Below are positions 39,871 to 52,597 of a stretch of DNA of 64,000 bases, one piece after another. Under the pieces are notes generated by a model. The model ran no database searches. It saw only the letters and a program-made list of their open reading frames with translations, and was not told the origin of the DNA. Within the stretch, counting starts at the first letter, position 1. The number at the start of each line of letters is the position of its first letter. The translations under genes were made by a program, and so were the position numbers. The stretch is from Prunella strophiata (lineage: Eukaryota > Chordata > Aves > Passeriformes > Prunellidae): the NCBI GenBank assembly GCA_036583965.1, contig JAZBQD010000015.1, positions 85,821,309-85,885,308 of the forward strand. The letters are read 5' to 3'.

Positions 39871-40764
39871 GGTGATCTGTTCACTTTGCTTCATTTGTGG
39901 TCATTGGTTTCCTCAGTAGCAGTTTGTCCTGACTCCTCTGGTGACAGAAAATATTGAAAAAGCCAAATAATTAATGTGATAAGTGACATTGTGCATGTTC
40001 TTGTTCATGAATGGATACCCCTATTTTCTGGTGAGTGCAATGGGACCTGCTTCCCCTTCCACAGACCCTGCTCCCAATATTATTTAAACTATTATTTAAA
40101 TTATCAGTGGTGATACTTAATTTCAGAGTGGTGAGTGATTCTGCACCTAAATGGCAATATATGGTGGGCAAATGGTCCACACCCCTGAGCACAGGGGATT
40201 GATTTTTAACAGTGGAGAATAATGGAACAGGTGACCACATCTGAGTATTCGCCATCAGAGTCTCGGGTGCATTTGATGAGCTGTGCTTATGAACCCAGCC
40301 CTAAACCTGAACTGCTGTTATGCCTCAGCAAAGGAGACCACTGCCTCACTTCTCATCTCCTTCTAGTGCTTGCAACCCATCCAGTCCACCTGTTTGCTGT
40401 TATTTCTGCATGAGGTAGATGGGAGAGCAATTGGAGACTGTTTCATTTGTTGTGGCCCTCAGTCCAATGGCCACTAAGCCCCAGGGCTTGTGGTTCTTCC
40501 TCAAAGCAGATGCAGAGCCTGGCAGCTCTGCCTTCTGTCCTTGTGCCATGGCCACAGCCTGGCATACTGGCATTGCCTCCACACTGGGGTGCAGTGAGAA
40601 AGAAGTTCCTTCAGTGATGTGCAACAAACTGGGGCCCTTCCAAGCTTCCTGATAAAATACCAACTGCGAGGGTGAGCAGCATTATCTGAGGCAGCCTTGT
40701 TCAGATTGATTTGAATTAAATACACACAAGATCATTCCAAAAGCAGTAAGTGGTTATTATCATA

Positions 40765-40801
<37 letters not shown>

Positions 40802-41764
40802 TGGACTGGCAAATATTTTCACACCTCATATGATCTTTGTTGGCTGGCAAATGAGAAAACCCAGAAGGACCATCTTAGAATTCCTGTCGCCAAGAGCCAG
40901 ACAAGTAGAGCTGCCACATCCTTTTTAAGCACCTTAGGTAGATCTGGCTGCCTCACCAGCTGTGCAACAAAGGTAGAATTTAGCTTAGTGTGGCTGTGGC
41001 TGCTGCTGAAGGACATTTGACCACTGCCTCCTCTCTAAAGCACAGGGATGTGTTTGGGAGCTGGAAGTCAAACAGGGGAGGATGAACGTCTTAAAACAAT
41101 CTCTGCCTCTGGGAGCTGCTCTAGGAGTGTCTCATCTTTGATCTCTGCAGGGTTTTCTCTAGGAGGTAAAATAACTTCATTTAGAGTCTTATTTTTCTTA
41201 AAATACAATAAATTGTTAATGCAGCTCCACTGATCCCAGCAGTTTCCTGTTGAATGGCCTGCAGAGGGAGAGAAGTTCAGTAGCTTGGTCTGCTGATACT
41301 TATGCTCAAGGGGTGATTAATCCATCACAGTTTGCTAGACAAGTGCCACCCTCCGAAGTCAATATAGTGTGTAAAAATGGTAAACACTTGAAAAAGCAAC
41401 TGTGGGGAGTCAAAGTGGAAGAGGCAACCCTTTGCCTGTAGATAGCTAAAGTCATGGTTAGGATAATAAAGATCTGCTGGCACTGAGCAATTTGGATAGA
41501 GTAAGAGAATGTGCAAGTAAGTATTTTGCTAGGTATTTTGTCGGGGAATGTAAGGCTGATACTATTTTTCATTTCACTAATGTTCTTCTCTTTGATATGG
41601 CTGACCCCCATGGATGAGAGCTGAACTGTCCCTGTCTTTCAGAGCAGGCATGAATGAGGGTTATTCCTACCATACCTTTCCAGCCATGGGAAGTACCTCT
41701 GCTGGTGACATTTCACAAGTGGGCATGGGTGGCAAGGGAAGACTGTGGTAAGCAAGAGACAATT
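39871..41764. other. Unique non-coding stretch
   Basis: It is somewhat more GC-rich at 40400-40700 than its surroundings. Overlapping frames on both strands at 40400-40725 (74-87 codons) and 40799-41020 show no recognisable domain. The T34 homopolymer is listed separately. Confidence 0.45.
40767..40800 (+). repeat. T34 homopolymer
   Basis: Thirty-four T residues follow CATACC and precede GTGGACTGGC. A minus-strand poly(A) tail is one explanation. The 66-codon minus frame beside it (40819-41016) matches no protein I know. Confidence 0.95.
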
Positions 41765-41998
41765 TATAGATTTTAGGAGGAATTTCTTCACAGGAGGAAT
41801 GGTTAGACATTGGAATTGACTGCCCAGGGAGGTGATGGAGTCACCATCCCTAAAAGTGTTTAAGGAAAGACCGGCCAGTGGCATTTTGTGCCATGATCTA
41901 GTTGGCATGGTGGTATTTGGTCATGGGTTGAGCTTGATGATCTCAGAGATCTTTTCCAACCTAATTGATTCTGTGATTCTATGGTTCTGTGATTTTGT
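41765..41998 (+). mobile_element. CR1 LINE, 5'-truncated 3' end
   Basis: In order on the plus strand: GGAGGAATTTCTTCACAGGAGGAATGGTTAG (read in pieces), ATTGGAATTGACTGCCCAGG, GAGGTGATGGAGTCACCATC, GGTTGAGCTTGATGATCTCA, CTTTTCCAACCTAATTGATT and terminal ATTCTATGG/TTCTGTGAT repeats. This is a CR1 3' end of a subfamily different from the 2.8-kb copy, which has the GGGTCCCTTCCAACTC tail. Confidence 0.92.
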
Positions 41999-43009
41999 AA
42001 AACAGGCCTGAGCAGCACTGTCTCAAAGAGGCATCTTTCAGAATTCCTGTGTACTATTTTTCTTCCATCTTTACATCACAGCCTCTGAATACAAGATAGC
42101 TTTGGGGGTCCAGATTTTCATCAGCCCTAGAATTACTGCTGTTTATGCTTATGCCTACCTTAATGATTAAATATGTCACTTAATCACAATTTAAGCAAGC
42201 AAAATGACCCCTGCTTTTCATTTGTATCTAGTCCTCTAGTGAGTATGATAAAGAGGATTTGGATCTTTGCAGTACTGAATGAGGACCATATTTTCCTGAA
42301 GATATGAGTAGCTTCCAAACTGGGCTTTTTGATATGGTTATTATTTGTTACAGCTGACAAATAGTCCTAATACTTCTATCTCTTCAAAATTATCATCTTT
42401 CTATCTGTTTTTCTTACCCACAGGTGCAGCCACTGCCTTATCATTAGCAGAAATGCTAAGGAAGAAGGAGGTTTATAAGAAGGTTTATAATGTTTTTAGT
42501 GTCAAACATCTTAATTTACAGGTATAATAGAGATAATGTGAGACAATTATAATTAGCTGCTTGTTTATTTGGCCATTTTGAGAATGCAGGCAGTAGTATG
42601 CTTGGGGATATGTACATGGGGAACAGGAAGGATTTCTGCTTGTACACCTTGAAATTTGGGAAACCAGTGTAAATAAAAACTGGACAACACAATGTACTGA
42701 TATTAATACATGCCCCCAACAAATCACAGGAAAATCTTGCAGTAGATAACTAAAAATGCTGCTTATACCGTCAAGAAATAGTTGTGGTAGAAGCTAGTGC
42801 CAACTTACTGTTATAGCCAAAGCTATAATTTATATTATTGTTGGTTGATGAAAAAACCCGTGTCATTTACTGGACTAACCACGTTGTGAGGTAACCTGTC
42901 TGTGGTTTTCCCTGACATCTCCACAGAAAGCAGTGTCGACAGGAACTCCATAGATGGCAGCATTTCACAAAGAACTCGAACTCTTTCTTTCTTCCGTCCC
43001 TTATTTTCA
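41999..43009. other. Unique AT-rich non-coding stretch
   Basis: No gene or repeat is recognised between the CR1 end and the pyrimidine satellite. Open frames are under 82 codons. Confidence 0.5.
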
Positions 43010-43609
43010 TTCCTTTCCTTTCCTTTTTTTTTTTCTCTTCTCTTCTCTTCTCTTCTCTTCTCTTCTCTTCTCTTCTCTTCTCTTCTCTTCTCTTCTCTTC
43101 TCTTCTCTTCTCTTCTCTTCTCTTCTCTTCTCTCTTCTCTTCTCTCTTCTCTTCTCTCTCTTCTCTTCTCTTCTCTTCTCTTCTCTTCTCTTCTCTTCTC
43201 TTCTCTTCTCTTCTCTTCTCTTCTCTTCTCTTCTCTTCTCTTCTCTTCTCTTCTCTTCTCTTCTCTTCTCTTCTCTTCTCTTCTCTTCTCTTCTCTTCTC
43301 TTCTCTTCTCTTCTCTTCTCTTCTCTTCTCTTCTCTTCTCTTCTCTTCTCTTCTCTTCTCTTCTCTTCTCTTCTCTTCTCTTCTCTTCTCTTCTCTTCTC
43401 TTCTCTTCTCTTCTCTTCTCTTCTCTTCTCTTCTCTTCTCTTCTCTTCTCTTCTCTTCTCTTCTCTTCCCTTCTCTTCTCTTCTCTTCTCTTCTCTTCTC
43501 TTCTCTTCTCTTCTCTTCTCTTCTTCACCTTCTACCTTCCCTTCCCTTCCCTTCCCTTCCCTTCCCTTCCCTTCCCTTCCCTTCCCTTCTCTTCCCTTCC
43601 CTTCCCTCT
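43010..43609 (+). repeat. Polypyrimidine pentanucleotide satellite (TTCTC)n then (TTCCC)n
   Basis: Bases 43010-43526 are an uninterrupted run of 517 pyrimidines, almost all of it a (TTCTC) array from about 43033. It has a few CTCTCTT interruptions near 43129-43160 and one TTCCC variant near 43467. After a short break the array continues as (TTCCC)n at 43535-43609, with one TTCTC unit. The minus strand is pure GAGAA/GGGAA. Long frames of 173-251 codons on both strands (Arg-Glu-Glu-Lys or Ser-Leu-Leu-Phe repeats) are artefacts of the 5-bp period. Mirror symmetry makes the tract capable of triplex (H-DNA) formation. Confidence 0.98.
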
Positions 43610-46600
43610 GATCCACAGACAGGATTAAGAATTCCTGTTGTTTTAGGGACTATATAAATACTTTTAGTATTTTGAAAACCTCTGAACTATATCAGAGTAG
43701 TCAGAAAATATTTTAGTATGGAAAATATATCAAATGGATATTTATAGCATTTAAATAATTACCTCAGAATTGATGTGAATGGGATTCTGAGAGCACACTG
43801 CAATATCCACTTTTGAATTATTTTGTCAGATCCTAGTGTGATGGGGCTAAGACTTCAAGAGAACAATTCAGTATGTTTGTGTGTTGGGGTTTTGGTTTGG
43901 AGGGGGTTTTTTTTTGAGGACTAAGCAAGTGCCAGGGTAGAAAGTATCTCAAAATTAAAGTAGAAAAATATCAAAAGAGCAAAGTCTCCACTATAAATAT
44001 CAGAGTGAATAATTCCAAATTCTGTAATATTTCTGCTTTATTAATATGTCATATAAGACCTGCACTGCTTCAAGACATAAGTCTGGAAATTTGTTTTGCA
44101 TATCAGAAAGAACTTTCTTTCTGCAAAGATTTGTTTTGAGGGAGTTCTAAGCTTTCTCCCAAATTAGCTTTTAGATTGATGTAAATCTCCTTATCCTCGG
44201 TGGTTTTTGCATCTCTGTGAACCTGAAAAGAGAGCAATGAACCTAATTTCAAGTTACATATGCAAAAAAAAGATGATGTATAAGAAGCAATAATGTTGTT
44301 GAGTCATAAATGAGTACTGGAATTACAAATTGAACCATTTTATCACATAATTAGTTCTCCAAGAGGACAACATATTTTGATCAAATGGGAAAAAATAGCT
44401 GAGAAGTAAAATGAAGAAATGTCAAAAATACAATATATGCAGCTGGTGTAAAATATATAATTCCTCAGTGACACAAGCATTTGACAAATACAACTATTCA
44501 GTTGTTTTTACAGAGGATTCAGGCTTATATGAACAAATCTGGCCATTTGCCCACAATCCAGTTGGGTTTAGAGTCTGGATGATTGTATTTATACTAATCC
44601 CTGCAGCTTCTACTGAATTTCTCAAACTGTAGGAATTAAGTCTAAGCATGTCAGACAAATGTGTCCATCTTTCCATTTGGTCTGGTTTCTCGGGGTAATA
44701 TTTTGCATCCTCCATTGGCCAGAAATGTGAGAAATCTGGGTGGAGTATTAAATATGTGTGAAGAGGTTCCTTCTGAAGTACCTGGATATTGCTGAGCTTG
44801 CTTAATCTGAAAAGACAGCATTTAGGTGGGAAGACTTTTTTGATTACCAAGTACTCTGGCATGTTCCATGTGATTCTTCTCCTAACAATTTGCTATCACT
44901 GTTTCTATTAAGTGTTGATGTAACTGTCTCCTTCCATCTTCATAAATAGCAAATTATTGTAACTATATTGCGAAATTCTCAGAAGATCCCTGAGAATCGG
45001 TGTGGTTAGGACACTTATTGGGAAGGTGGCAGACCACAGGTAAAATTTCTTATTGGCTATTTTAGACATTTAAAATAGGTGTTTTAGATGCTAAGGTGTG
45101 TGAGAGATTGGTGACTAATCACCAATTTATTAGACTGTTTGATGTGTGTGTGTCTCTTTTCTAATAACCCATTGTGGACACACAAAACCTTTGTAACACA
45201 AGCACTGGGTCTGACTAAATGATTCGTTACCAGCTATACGTGGAACACGTGGGTTCAAACCCTGGTTCTGCCACAGCTTTCTCATGTAACCTCAGGCATG
45301 AAAATTTATCTGCCTAAAAATTAGGCACCTAATCTCAGCTAGTCATCTAGGCTCCCACTATAGGCAACGTGAGAGATAGGCACCTCCAGAAGGCAGCTGT
45401 AAGCCCTGGTTCAGACCCCTATCTTTGAAGAAGATGAATCACCCCCTGCAGGTGCCTGTATCTGCACCCATTGATACTGAGGGAGCCTGGGTGTCTGGCC
45501 TAAACAAGTTGCTTAAGTATTAAGTAGCTAAATAAAGGTAAAAAGCATCTCACTGTGGGTATCCCTGTGCCTGTGTGCACTGAGAGGAATTCAGCCTGTT
45601 TGTGAGGGATGATAAACCAGACACATATGGGCACGATGGTTGTGGGTGGTTTGCAAAACTTGGTTTGTCGACATCACAAGCCTTACAGTCTCAACATGTA
45701 GGAACCAAGAGGATGATTTTGTATTCAGATATCAAAGTATATTCCATGTTTGCAAGGGGAGGCACTCTCACTTTCTGTTAGCCCTATGGATAGAGAAGCA
45801 GAGCAGAAGGAAACAGGCACTCATTTAATCTAAAAGTGTTCTTTTTTAGCTGTGAATGTTTTTAAAGAAATCTATGATCTACACAGATTTTGTATCTTTG
45901 ACCTAGATGTCAAGTGACACTAAATGTGAACACAGCCATTTGTGTTCAACTCCTTTCTGCTAATGAACCAATCCTGAATCATTTGATCATCCTTCTGCAA
46001 GAATGACAGGAATTTAAACAGAAGGGAAGGTCTGTGTTGGTCTGTGAAGTTTTTCCTTCACCCTCCAGTTTTATATTTATTGCTAACTATCTCAGGAGTG
46101 TTTGCTCCTCTTCTATTAGTCAGCCCTTTTAGAGTCTTGTATTGTCATTTATAAGGGAGTTGTTCCCAGTGGGAAGGGACAATGTTTGTAAAAGAGAGGC
46201 CATGTGCTACAGCCTTGTGCCATCATCTGAGGCTATCCTATATAAAGGTCAGAAAGACAATGTTAACCACAAGGCCAAGGATGACTGCAGGAAGAGGCAC
46301 AAGCTTTTATTTTTCTCTTTGTCCAAATGCATGAGATAGATAGAGTACTTTGGATAGGGGAACTGGAATCAAAATGGAACAATGGAAGGAATGTTTTTCT
46401 CTTTTCATTTTTCCTTGGGAGCTGCTGTGTTTCTATCCTGCTGCAGCTAAATCTCTCTTATGAAGTATAGAGGGTTGGGGAAGTGGGTACTTACATGTGC
46501 ATTTGAAAATGCATGCAGTATTGACATAGAAAAACATATTAATAGATCAAATTTCGATTAGATATATTTGAAAATGTCTTTTTAAAAATAAATGTGATAC

Positions 46601-49600
46601 CAGCTTTAATCTGTAGCGTGATTTAAGAACAAAGTATATGGAAGCATGGAGAACTTTTATGTATTCATACATTTCATTAATCTCTGAAATGGACAGTTAA
46701 AAAGGGAAGAAGCACAGGCTCACATGCTGAAATATATATTTATTTTCAAAAAGAAAGGTGTAGCTGAATCTCTTATACTTTGAAATCAGGCCTAGGGTGT
46801 CTAATAAAAACTTGTGGCTTCTCGACTTTTAGGCAGGGAACTTTGATCACATACTTGACAATGAAGATTGTTCTGTGGAGGTAAAGGGCAACTTGCTGAT
46901 TTAAGCATATTTTCATTTTTCTCACACTATTAAATGAAAGCTTATGATCATGAAGAGTGAATTTCTAGGTGTCCTTTTGTCTGCCTCTGCTTTTCTTGTT
47001 CATCTGCAGTAAAACAATATGAAAAAAAAGAAAAGAAAATACTAAGAAAAGGCAGTGTATGGACTGAACTAAAGGAAAACAATTTTTTTATTTCCCTAGA
47101 AAACAAGGCTGCTGTTTCAGATGACATTTTTGGTTTTGACAAAATTGTCAAAGGAGATTTAACTCCTCTCTTTCCAGATCACAAGATTTCTGTAAAAGCA
47201 AGAGTGCCAAGCAAAGGATTTCCTCTGTCTATTATTTGAAGACAGATTGGATTTAGCAAACTCGGTGTTATTTTGAGATAAGAAAATTGCAGAGAAATAA
47301 ACAACTTGACATTTTACTTCCTCTTTACACTCTGCCAGAGGTGGAAACCACATGAGTGTGGGCATACAGGCTTGGAAATATGAAACATGACAAATCTTTG
47401 TTTTGCTTTGTTTCCAAACTCTAAGCTGAAGAAATTGCAAGCTTCTCTGTAAATTACATTAAGGTTTCCCTGGGTAACCCATGATTCTTTGGAATCTTTT
47501 TTTTTTTGTGTTTTTGAAAACTGTTAAGCCAAGCTAGTAATTGTTTATTAGTCCTCAGTGTACAGTTCAAGCCAAATAATTGCAAACATACCCATTCTTA
47601 TATCATCTTAAAACTACTGATACTGAAGGGCAGCTGTTTCCTCTTAGAGGAAAAGGCATATTTTCTTATTAAATGGGACAGTGGGGCATATAAAGTGTGG
47701 CCCTGCTGCAGCCAGTGGAAGGTTTGCCCTTGAGTTAGAGGGACACACTTCCATCACCTGGTGTCACATCCCTTTTTGTGCATTGCCAGTGCACTGGGGT
47801 GCTTGTTGGAAGCAAAACATCAGAGCTACATACACTGACTGTCCCAGTCCTAAAGTGTGCCTAGTTCTCCCTTTTGAAGTTAGATTGTGAAGGATGAGAA
47901 GAAGAAAATTATGATGGAAAGATTAAAAAAAAACCCATACTACTAAAGTGCGCATGTTTTTTTATTATTTAGCAATTGCGTACCCTCCATTAGATGATTT
48001 TTGCCAAGTTAAATCAAGCTATTCCAATGCATGATTTTCTACCAGGGGAAAAACATCTTTGGAAACTAATCAGTAAATGAGATATTAATTCATTTTGTGA
48101 TGTTTATCTGGAAAAATAGGTGTAAATTTTATTTCAGGAAAGTTCCTAACCTTTCTTTAATTTGTAATTGCTTGATGTGCTGCTCAGTTATTGTAAGAAG
48201 TTATGAAGGATTTTGTATGCTTGTGTTACCAAGTACTCTGCTTATTTCCAAGAGGAGGTAAATAGTCTCTGAAGGACCATGAGAGAGTTTGAATGAGCTG
48301 GACTGAAAACCTGAAAATGCAGTAGGTAGGTCAGACTTGGGTTGTACTGCCACTGTGGGTAAAACTCAGGGACTTGTACTAAAAGGTCCAAAGCTTGAGC
48401 TTTGGAATCACTTTTAAGTTGACATGACCAATGTGTTTTACCTAATTCATTACACCAAGCCCCTGTGAATTTCATTTAGCATTCCCCATTTCTGATATTA
48501 GTCCTTTTGTATTTTTTCCACATATGAAAAACTGAGATAAGGCAAATTAATTCCCAGCCAGAGGATGAATTAGTTATTATTCAGATTGCATTTCCAAATA
48601 TTATATATAATACCATAGAAAACTATGGATAAATATAATTTAAGAATCTGAAAACCATCTCCAAGATATGGAGAACTGTTCTCTTTAAAAACAGGCCTGT
48701 TGATACTTTGGGGAGACACACTGTACTAACAAGATATATAGGAAAAAACTCATCTAAAGCCATTGTATTTTGTGGAAGGTAGAGTTTAACTGTATGAATA
48801 GCTTAAGACAATCAGTGTCTTGGATGAAGAGGGAAAGATTAGTACTTGTAGAGGATGTTACCAATCATAATATTTGGGGAAAGAATGTGGCTTGTGAAAT
48901 CAGAGAGACATCAATGGAAAAAAGCTTTCATGTAAACCGTATGGTCAATTTGAGACGCATGAAAATGAAATTATTTTGGCTATTGTAATTTTAAAATATA
49001 TTTATTATTTTTACAATCATTATTACAATTAATCTTCACCTTCTGTACCAGTCAGTCATTATTTTATAAAGGAAATAGGAAAGAACATTCCTTGTATTAA
49101 AAGCCTGCCTAGAAATGCCAAACCATATGCTTTTCTGATGGGCAGTCTACTGTCTTGCACAGCACAAGTTTCATTTAGGAAACTTTGATGAAATTTTTCC
49201 TCATGGTAGAATATTTTTAATTGTAACATTTGACCTGAATTAATTTAAGTCATAAGGTAAATTAAGCCATGATCTTGTTAGAAATTATAACTCGGGTCTG
49301 CAGTTTGTGCTGTCTTGGAGATTTCCCTACTCTTCCCATGGTTCAGAGATGATTCTTCCTGTCTTAATCCAGTCATTATGTTATGACTGTCAAAACTCTC
49401 TGAATGCCATAAGGAATATATGGCCTGGACAAGAAGCCAGTTCTATAGGAGAAAATGCATATGTTGTCTGTTTTCTTCTGACTGCCATGAGATAGTTTTA
49501 GTGACAGAGCTGACCACCAGTGAAGCAATTCTGACCAAATTATGGAAGTACATGAAACATTTGGGTAGAAGAAAGCCCAAATTTTTGCTCTAAGTTAAAT

Positions 49601-51662
49601 AGAAATGTTGATAGGAATGGTACTATTCTTTCCAAATGGTTGTCTTGATTTATAGTCTTTGGTTCGTATTTCTTAATTTTGGGCAGGTTGGCACTCCCTC
49701 CTAAAATTAGAAGAATGATACAGAAATGGCAGTTTCTTCATGCTGAAAATTCTGTATTCTCTACATTTCTCCTAAAGTAACATATTTAGTCCTCTGCATA
49801 CTGCTTTACTTATGCAAACAGTCCTCAGTGATCCCCTGTGACAATTGACTGGTGATAAATACTCTGTCCACAATCCAGCCAGGCCTCCAGGTCAGTGAGT
49901 GATAATGTCCAACTTTGATATTCACCCATGTGAATTGCTGGGGCTGGAAGCTGCATATAGCTGGGAAGAGTGGTCTTTCCTGGTCTTTTCTGGTTGATAT
50001 CAAACTTTGTTATTTTGTTTTAGGCTGCCCCCAGAGAAGGGGCCAGACTGCAACTCTCAGTTATTCCAACTGAGCACTTTCCTCACTGAAGTGTACCTTT
50101 TGTAGATGTCCTTCACTTGTCCCTTCCTCTGCTACAGGGGATAGTAATGCTTTCTTTCTCATTGCTCCAAAGGTATATCTAGAGTCCTGGTGTTTGATAT
50201 CATTTGTTTGTGGATCACAGTGTGGAACAACGTAACAATCTGGTTTTTGTAATCAGGGCATCTCATGCAGATGTTGTGCTGTGTTAAGGAAATGGTGACT
50301 GTATTAGTAAACCCAGACCTCTGAGCAGGCATGAACTGTCTGCTATAATATGCACAGCAGACACAGGACCCAACTCTACATTCTGATTAATAAATGAATT
50401 TTGACATTTACTGTAATGTAAACAGAGTGTTTCTACCTCATTCTGTGTGAAGGGTGGAAAATGTCTTCCAGTGGTAATGGACCAAGACACAATGAATTAT
50501 CTATAGTAAGAAATCACTACTGGGCCTAGTTGGTATCTCCTGCATCCTAATCATGTGCTCAAGAGAGAAAAAAAGAGACAAGCTCACATGCTAATCATTT
50601 ATTGTGTCTGATGGTAAAAACAAATGGAAAGTGATGGCAATACTGTCCTTTGTTTCTTTCAGATTAGTATTTTATTTATGCTGCTTTAAATGTTTAATGT
50701 ATGATGTTCTGCCATATTTCCCTCATTTTCTGTCATCATTTACTAAGTCAGGAGAAAAAAATCGACTCTTAGCAACTCTGTGAAACTGACCAATTTTTGT
50801 TTGGTAAAAATACATAGTGCAAGTTATCATATTATTCTGGAAGTCTGTTTTTTCCCATGCATTCCAATGGTGATCTCCATTTCCTCTGCTCTAATCAACA
50901 CCATCAGCACAAGGAAAAAAAAAAAAAAAATCTGCTTCCTATTTGATTTTAAAGTCCCCTACATTTTTATATATCTAAGACACTTTGAAAAAGTTTTTAA
51001 ATGCCTAGCCATCAAAAAACCCCACTGATTCAGTGGATGATACTTTCCACAGAAATAGTTCCATTACCTTCAGTTTTGCTCTGAGACAGGAATAAGTGTG
51101 ATGGGGGAAGTCTGCTCCACAAGAAAGAGTGGGATTGGATCTAAGAGTAAAGGTGCAGCATGTCAGGATTAAAGCTGCCCTGTCTGTTTCAGACAGATTT
51201 TAGAGTATCTTTCCAGCTTCTCCTAATAAGCAACCTTCTCAGCATTCATTTTCTTGAGACTGAATCTCTAGACCTGGCATTCTGAATCGGAGTGCTTTTT
51301 ATTTGAGGAGGCTTGTCCTCTAAAGTCCCTGACCCCAAGTGCCTGATTAAAGCGTGACTGGCAACTCTCATGAATTGTGGCTTTTCTGAGTACCCTAAAT
51401 TAGGATGATATTCCACTAGAAATACACACATAAATAGGGATTACTTATGTGAGTAGCGTGAACTCATCCTGCCTTATTCTTTTGTCATGAAGTGCACTTG
51501 ATCTTATTCAATTGCTTAGTGTACTGTGGTAGAACTGAAACAGAATAGAGTGTCATATTGCAGAACCATAGCGAGTTATTATGGTCACGGTCTCTCCTCT
51601 GACTATTCGCAAATTTGCATTTTACTAACAGGAGAAGCATGTGCTAGATTAAAACAAGGAGG
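43610..51662. other. Unique AT-rich non-coding stretch
   Basis: No gene is recognised. The 122-codon minus frame at 44494-44862 and the others have no motif that I can place. A repeat-like segment at 45225-45530 is listed separately. Short T or A runs occur at 43909, 47500 and 50918. Confidence 0.5.
45225..45530 (+). repeat. Possible ancient tRNA-derived SINE-like segment, unclassified
   Basis: GTGGGTTCAAACCCTGGTTC (45249-45268) contains a B-box-like GGTTCAAACCC. It is followed by TCTGCCACAGC and ATGTAACCTCAGGCATG, a layout reminiscent of MIR/CORE-SINE copies (tRNA-like head, then a conserved core with TGTGACCTCAGGCA). The following sequence (GGCACCTAATC, GATAGGCACCTCCAG, GCCTGGGTGTCTGGCC) looks like old repetitive sequence, but I cannot name a family. 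It is described only as a candidate. Confidence 0.3.
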
Positions 51663-51737
<75 letters not shown>

Positions 51738-51739
51738 TC
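51663..51739 (+). repeat. (TTTC)19 microsatellite
   Basis: An uninterrupted tetranucleotide CTTT/TTTC array of 77 bp. It follows AGGAGG and ends at GGCAAAAAATT. It is pure pyrimidine on the plus strand. The Phe-Leu-Ser frame across it (51526-51771) is an artefact. Confidence 0.97.
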
Positions 51740-52169
51740 GGCAAAAAATTATGCTTCAAAGTTTTTTGTGAAATATCTCTCCTTTTCAGGGAAATATGTT
51801 TTCTAGATGGATTGCCACCTGCAGAGTATACTATATATCTTTGTTAAATCATTTTCTGTCTCTGCAGAAATAGCAGTTTAGTTTTGCAGTATTTTTTAAA
51901 CAAAATGACTGAGCATTTAGCACAATTATGTTCAGCACTATAATCTTTTTTTTTTTTCTTCTTTTGTCGAGCCATCCTTTAACAGGGAATAAAAAATGAG
52001 ACACACTGTAAGCTATTTTGCATAAATGAATAATTATGATTGCCACATATTGCCAATTGTAATTAGAGATAATAATGCTAGGGTTTTGGAGCTTTTACTC
52101 ATGCATTGCTTTTCCAAGCAAAACAGAACTTTTGTAACATTCATCCAGTTAAGTGAACAGATTGGGTTT

Positions 52170-52172
<3 letters not shown>

Positions 52173-52217
<45 letters not shown>
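52173..52217 (+). repeat. (AC)22 microsatellite
   Basis: Uninterrupted AC dinucleotides follow TTTTCT and end at AAGAAAAGCG. The His-Thr and Cys-Val frames on the two strands are artefacts. Confidence 0.97.
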
Positions 52218-52218
<1 letters not shown>

Positions 52219-52566
52219 GAAAAGCGTGTGCTTTTCTTCTCCACTGAATTTTTTTTAAATGATAGCTTTAATTAGTTGAAGGTAAATAAGTAAATAAATG
52301 GCACACTATAAATAGTAGGCTCTTAGCAAAATTAGAGGCACATTAAAGATAACACACTTTTGGGACTTGCAGATCAGTTAGCAAGTCGTCTGAGCATTAC
52401 AGGGAAATTGGCAGCTGCTTACAGTTAGCAACCAAAAATGCTGTAGGTAGTGTGTGCATGTGCAGATCATTTAAGGGCTCAGTTTCCCTTATTTACATTC
52501 CATCACCTCTGGGATTTGAGAAAAGGGTTGCTGGGTCTTTTCTTGTTGGGGGTTTTTTGTTTTGGT

Positions 52567-52597
52567 TGTGTGTGTGTGTGTGTATGTGTGTGTGTGA
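52567..52597 (+). repeat. (TG)n microsatellite
   Basis: A TG dinucleotide array with one TA interruption in the middle. It follows a T/G-rich GGGGGTTTTTTGTTTTGG. Confidence 0.93.

Noticed and set aside
42867..43657. Long open frames of 173-251 codons on both strands
   Set aside because: They arise from a 5-bp repeat with no stop codon in any frame; the peptide is a pure Arg/Glu/Lys or Ser/Leu/Phe repeat.
44494..44862. 122-codon minus-strand frame
   Set aside because: No known domain, and the codons look like random AT-rich sequence.
51526..52247. Frames with Phe-Leu-Ser, His-Thr or Cys-Val repeats
   Set aside because: They are translations of (TTTC)n and (CA)n microsatellites.
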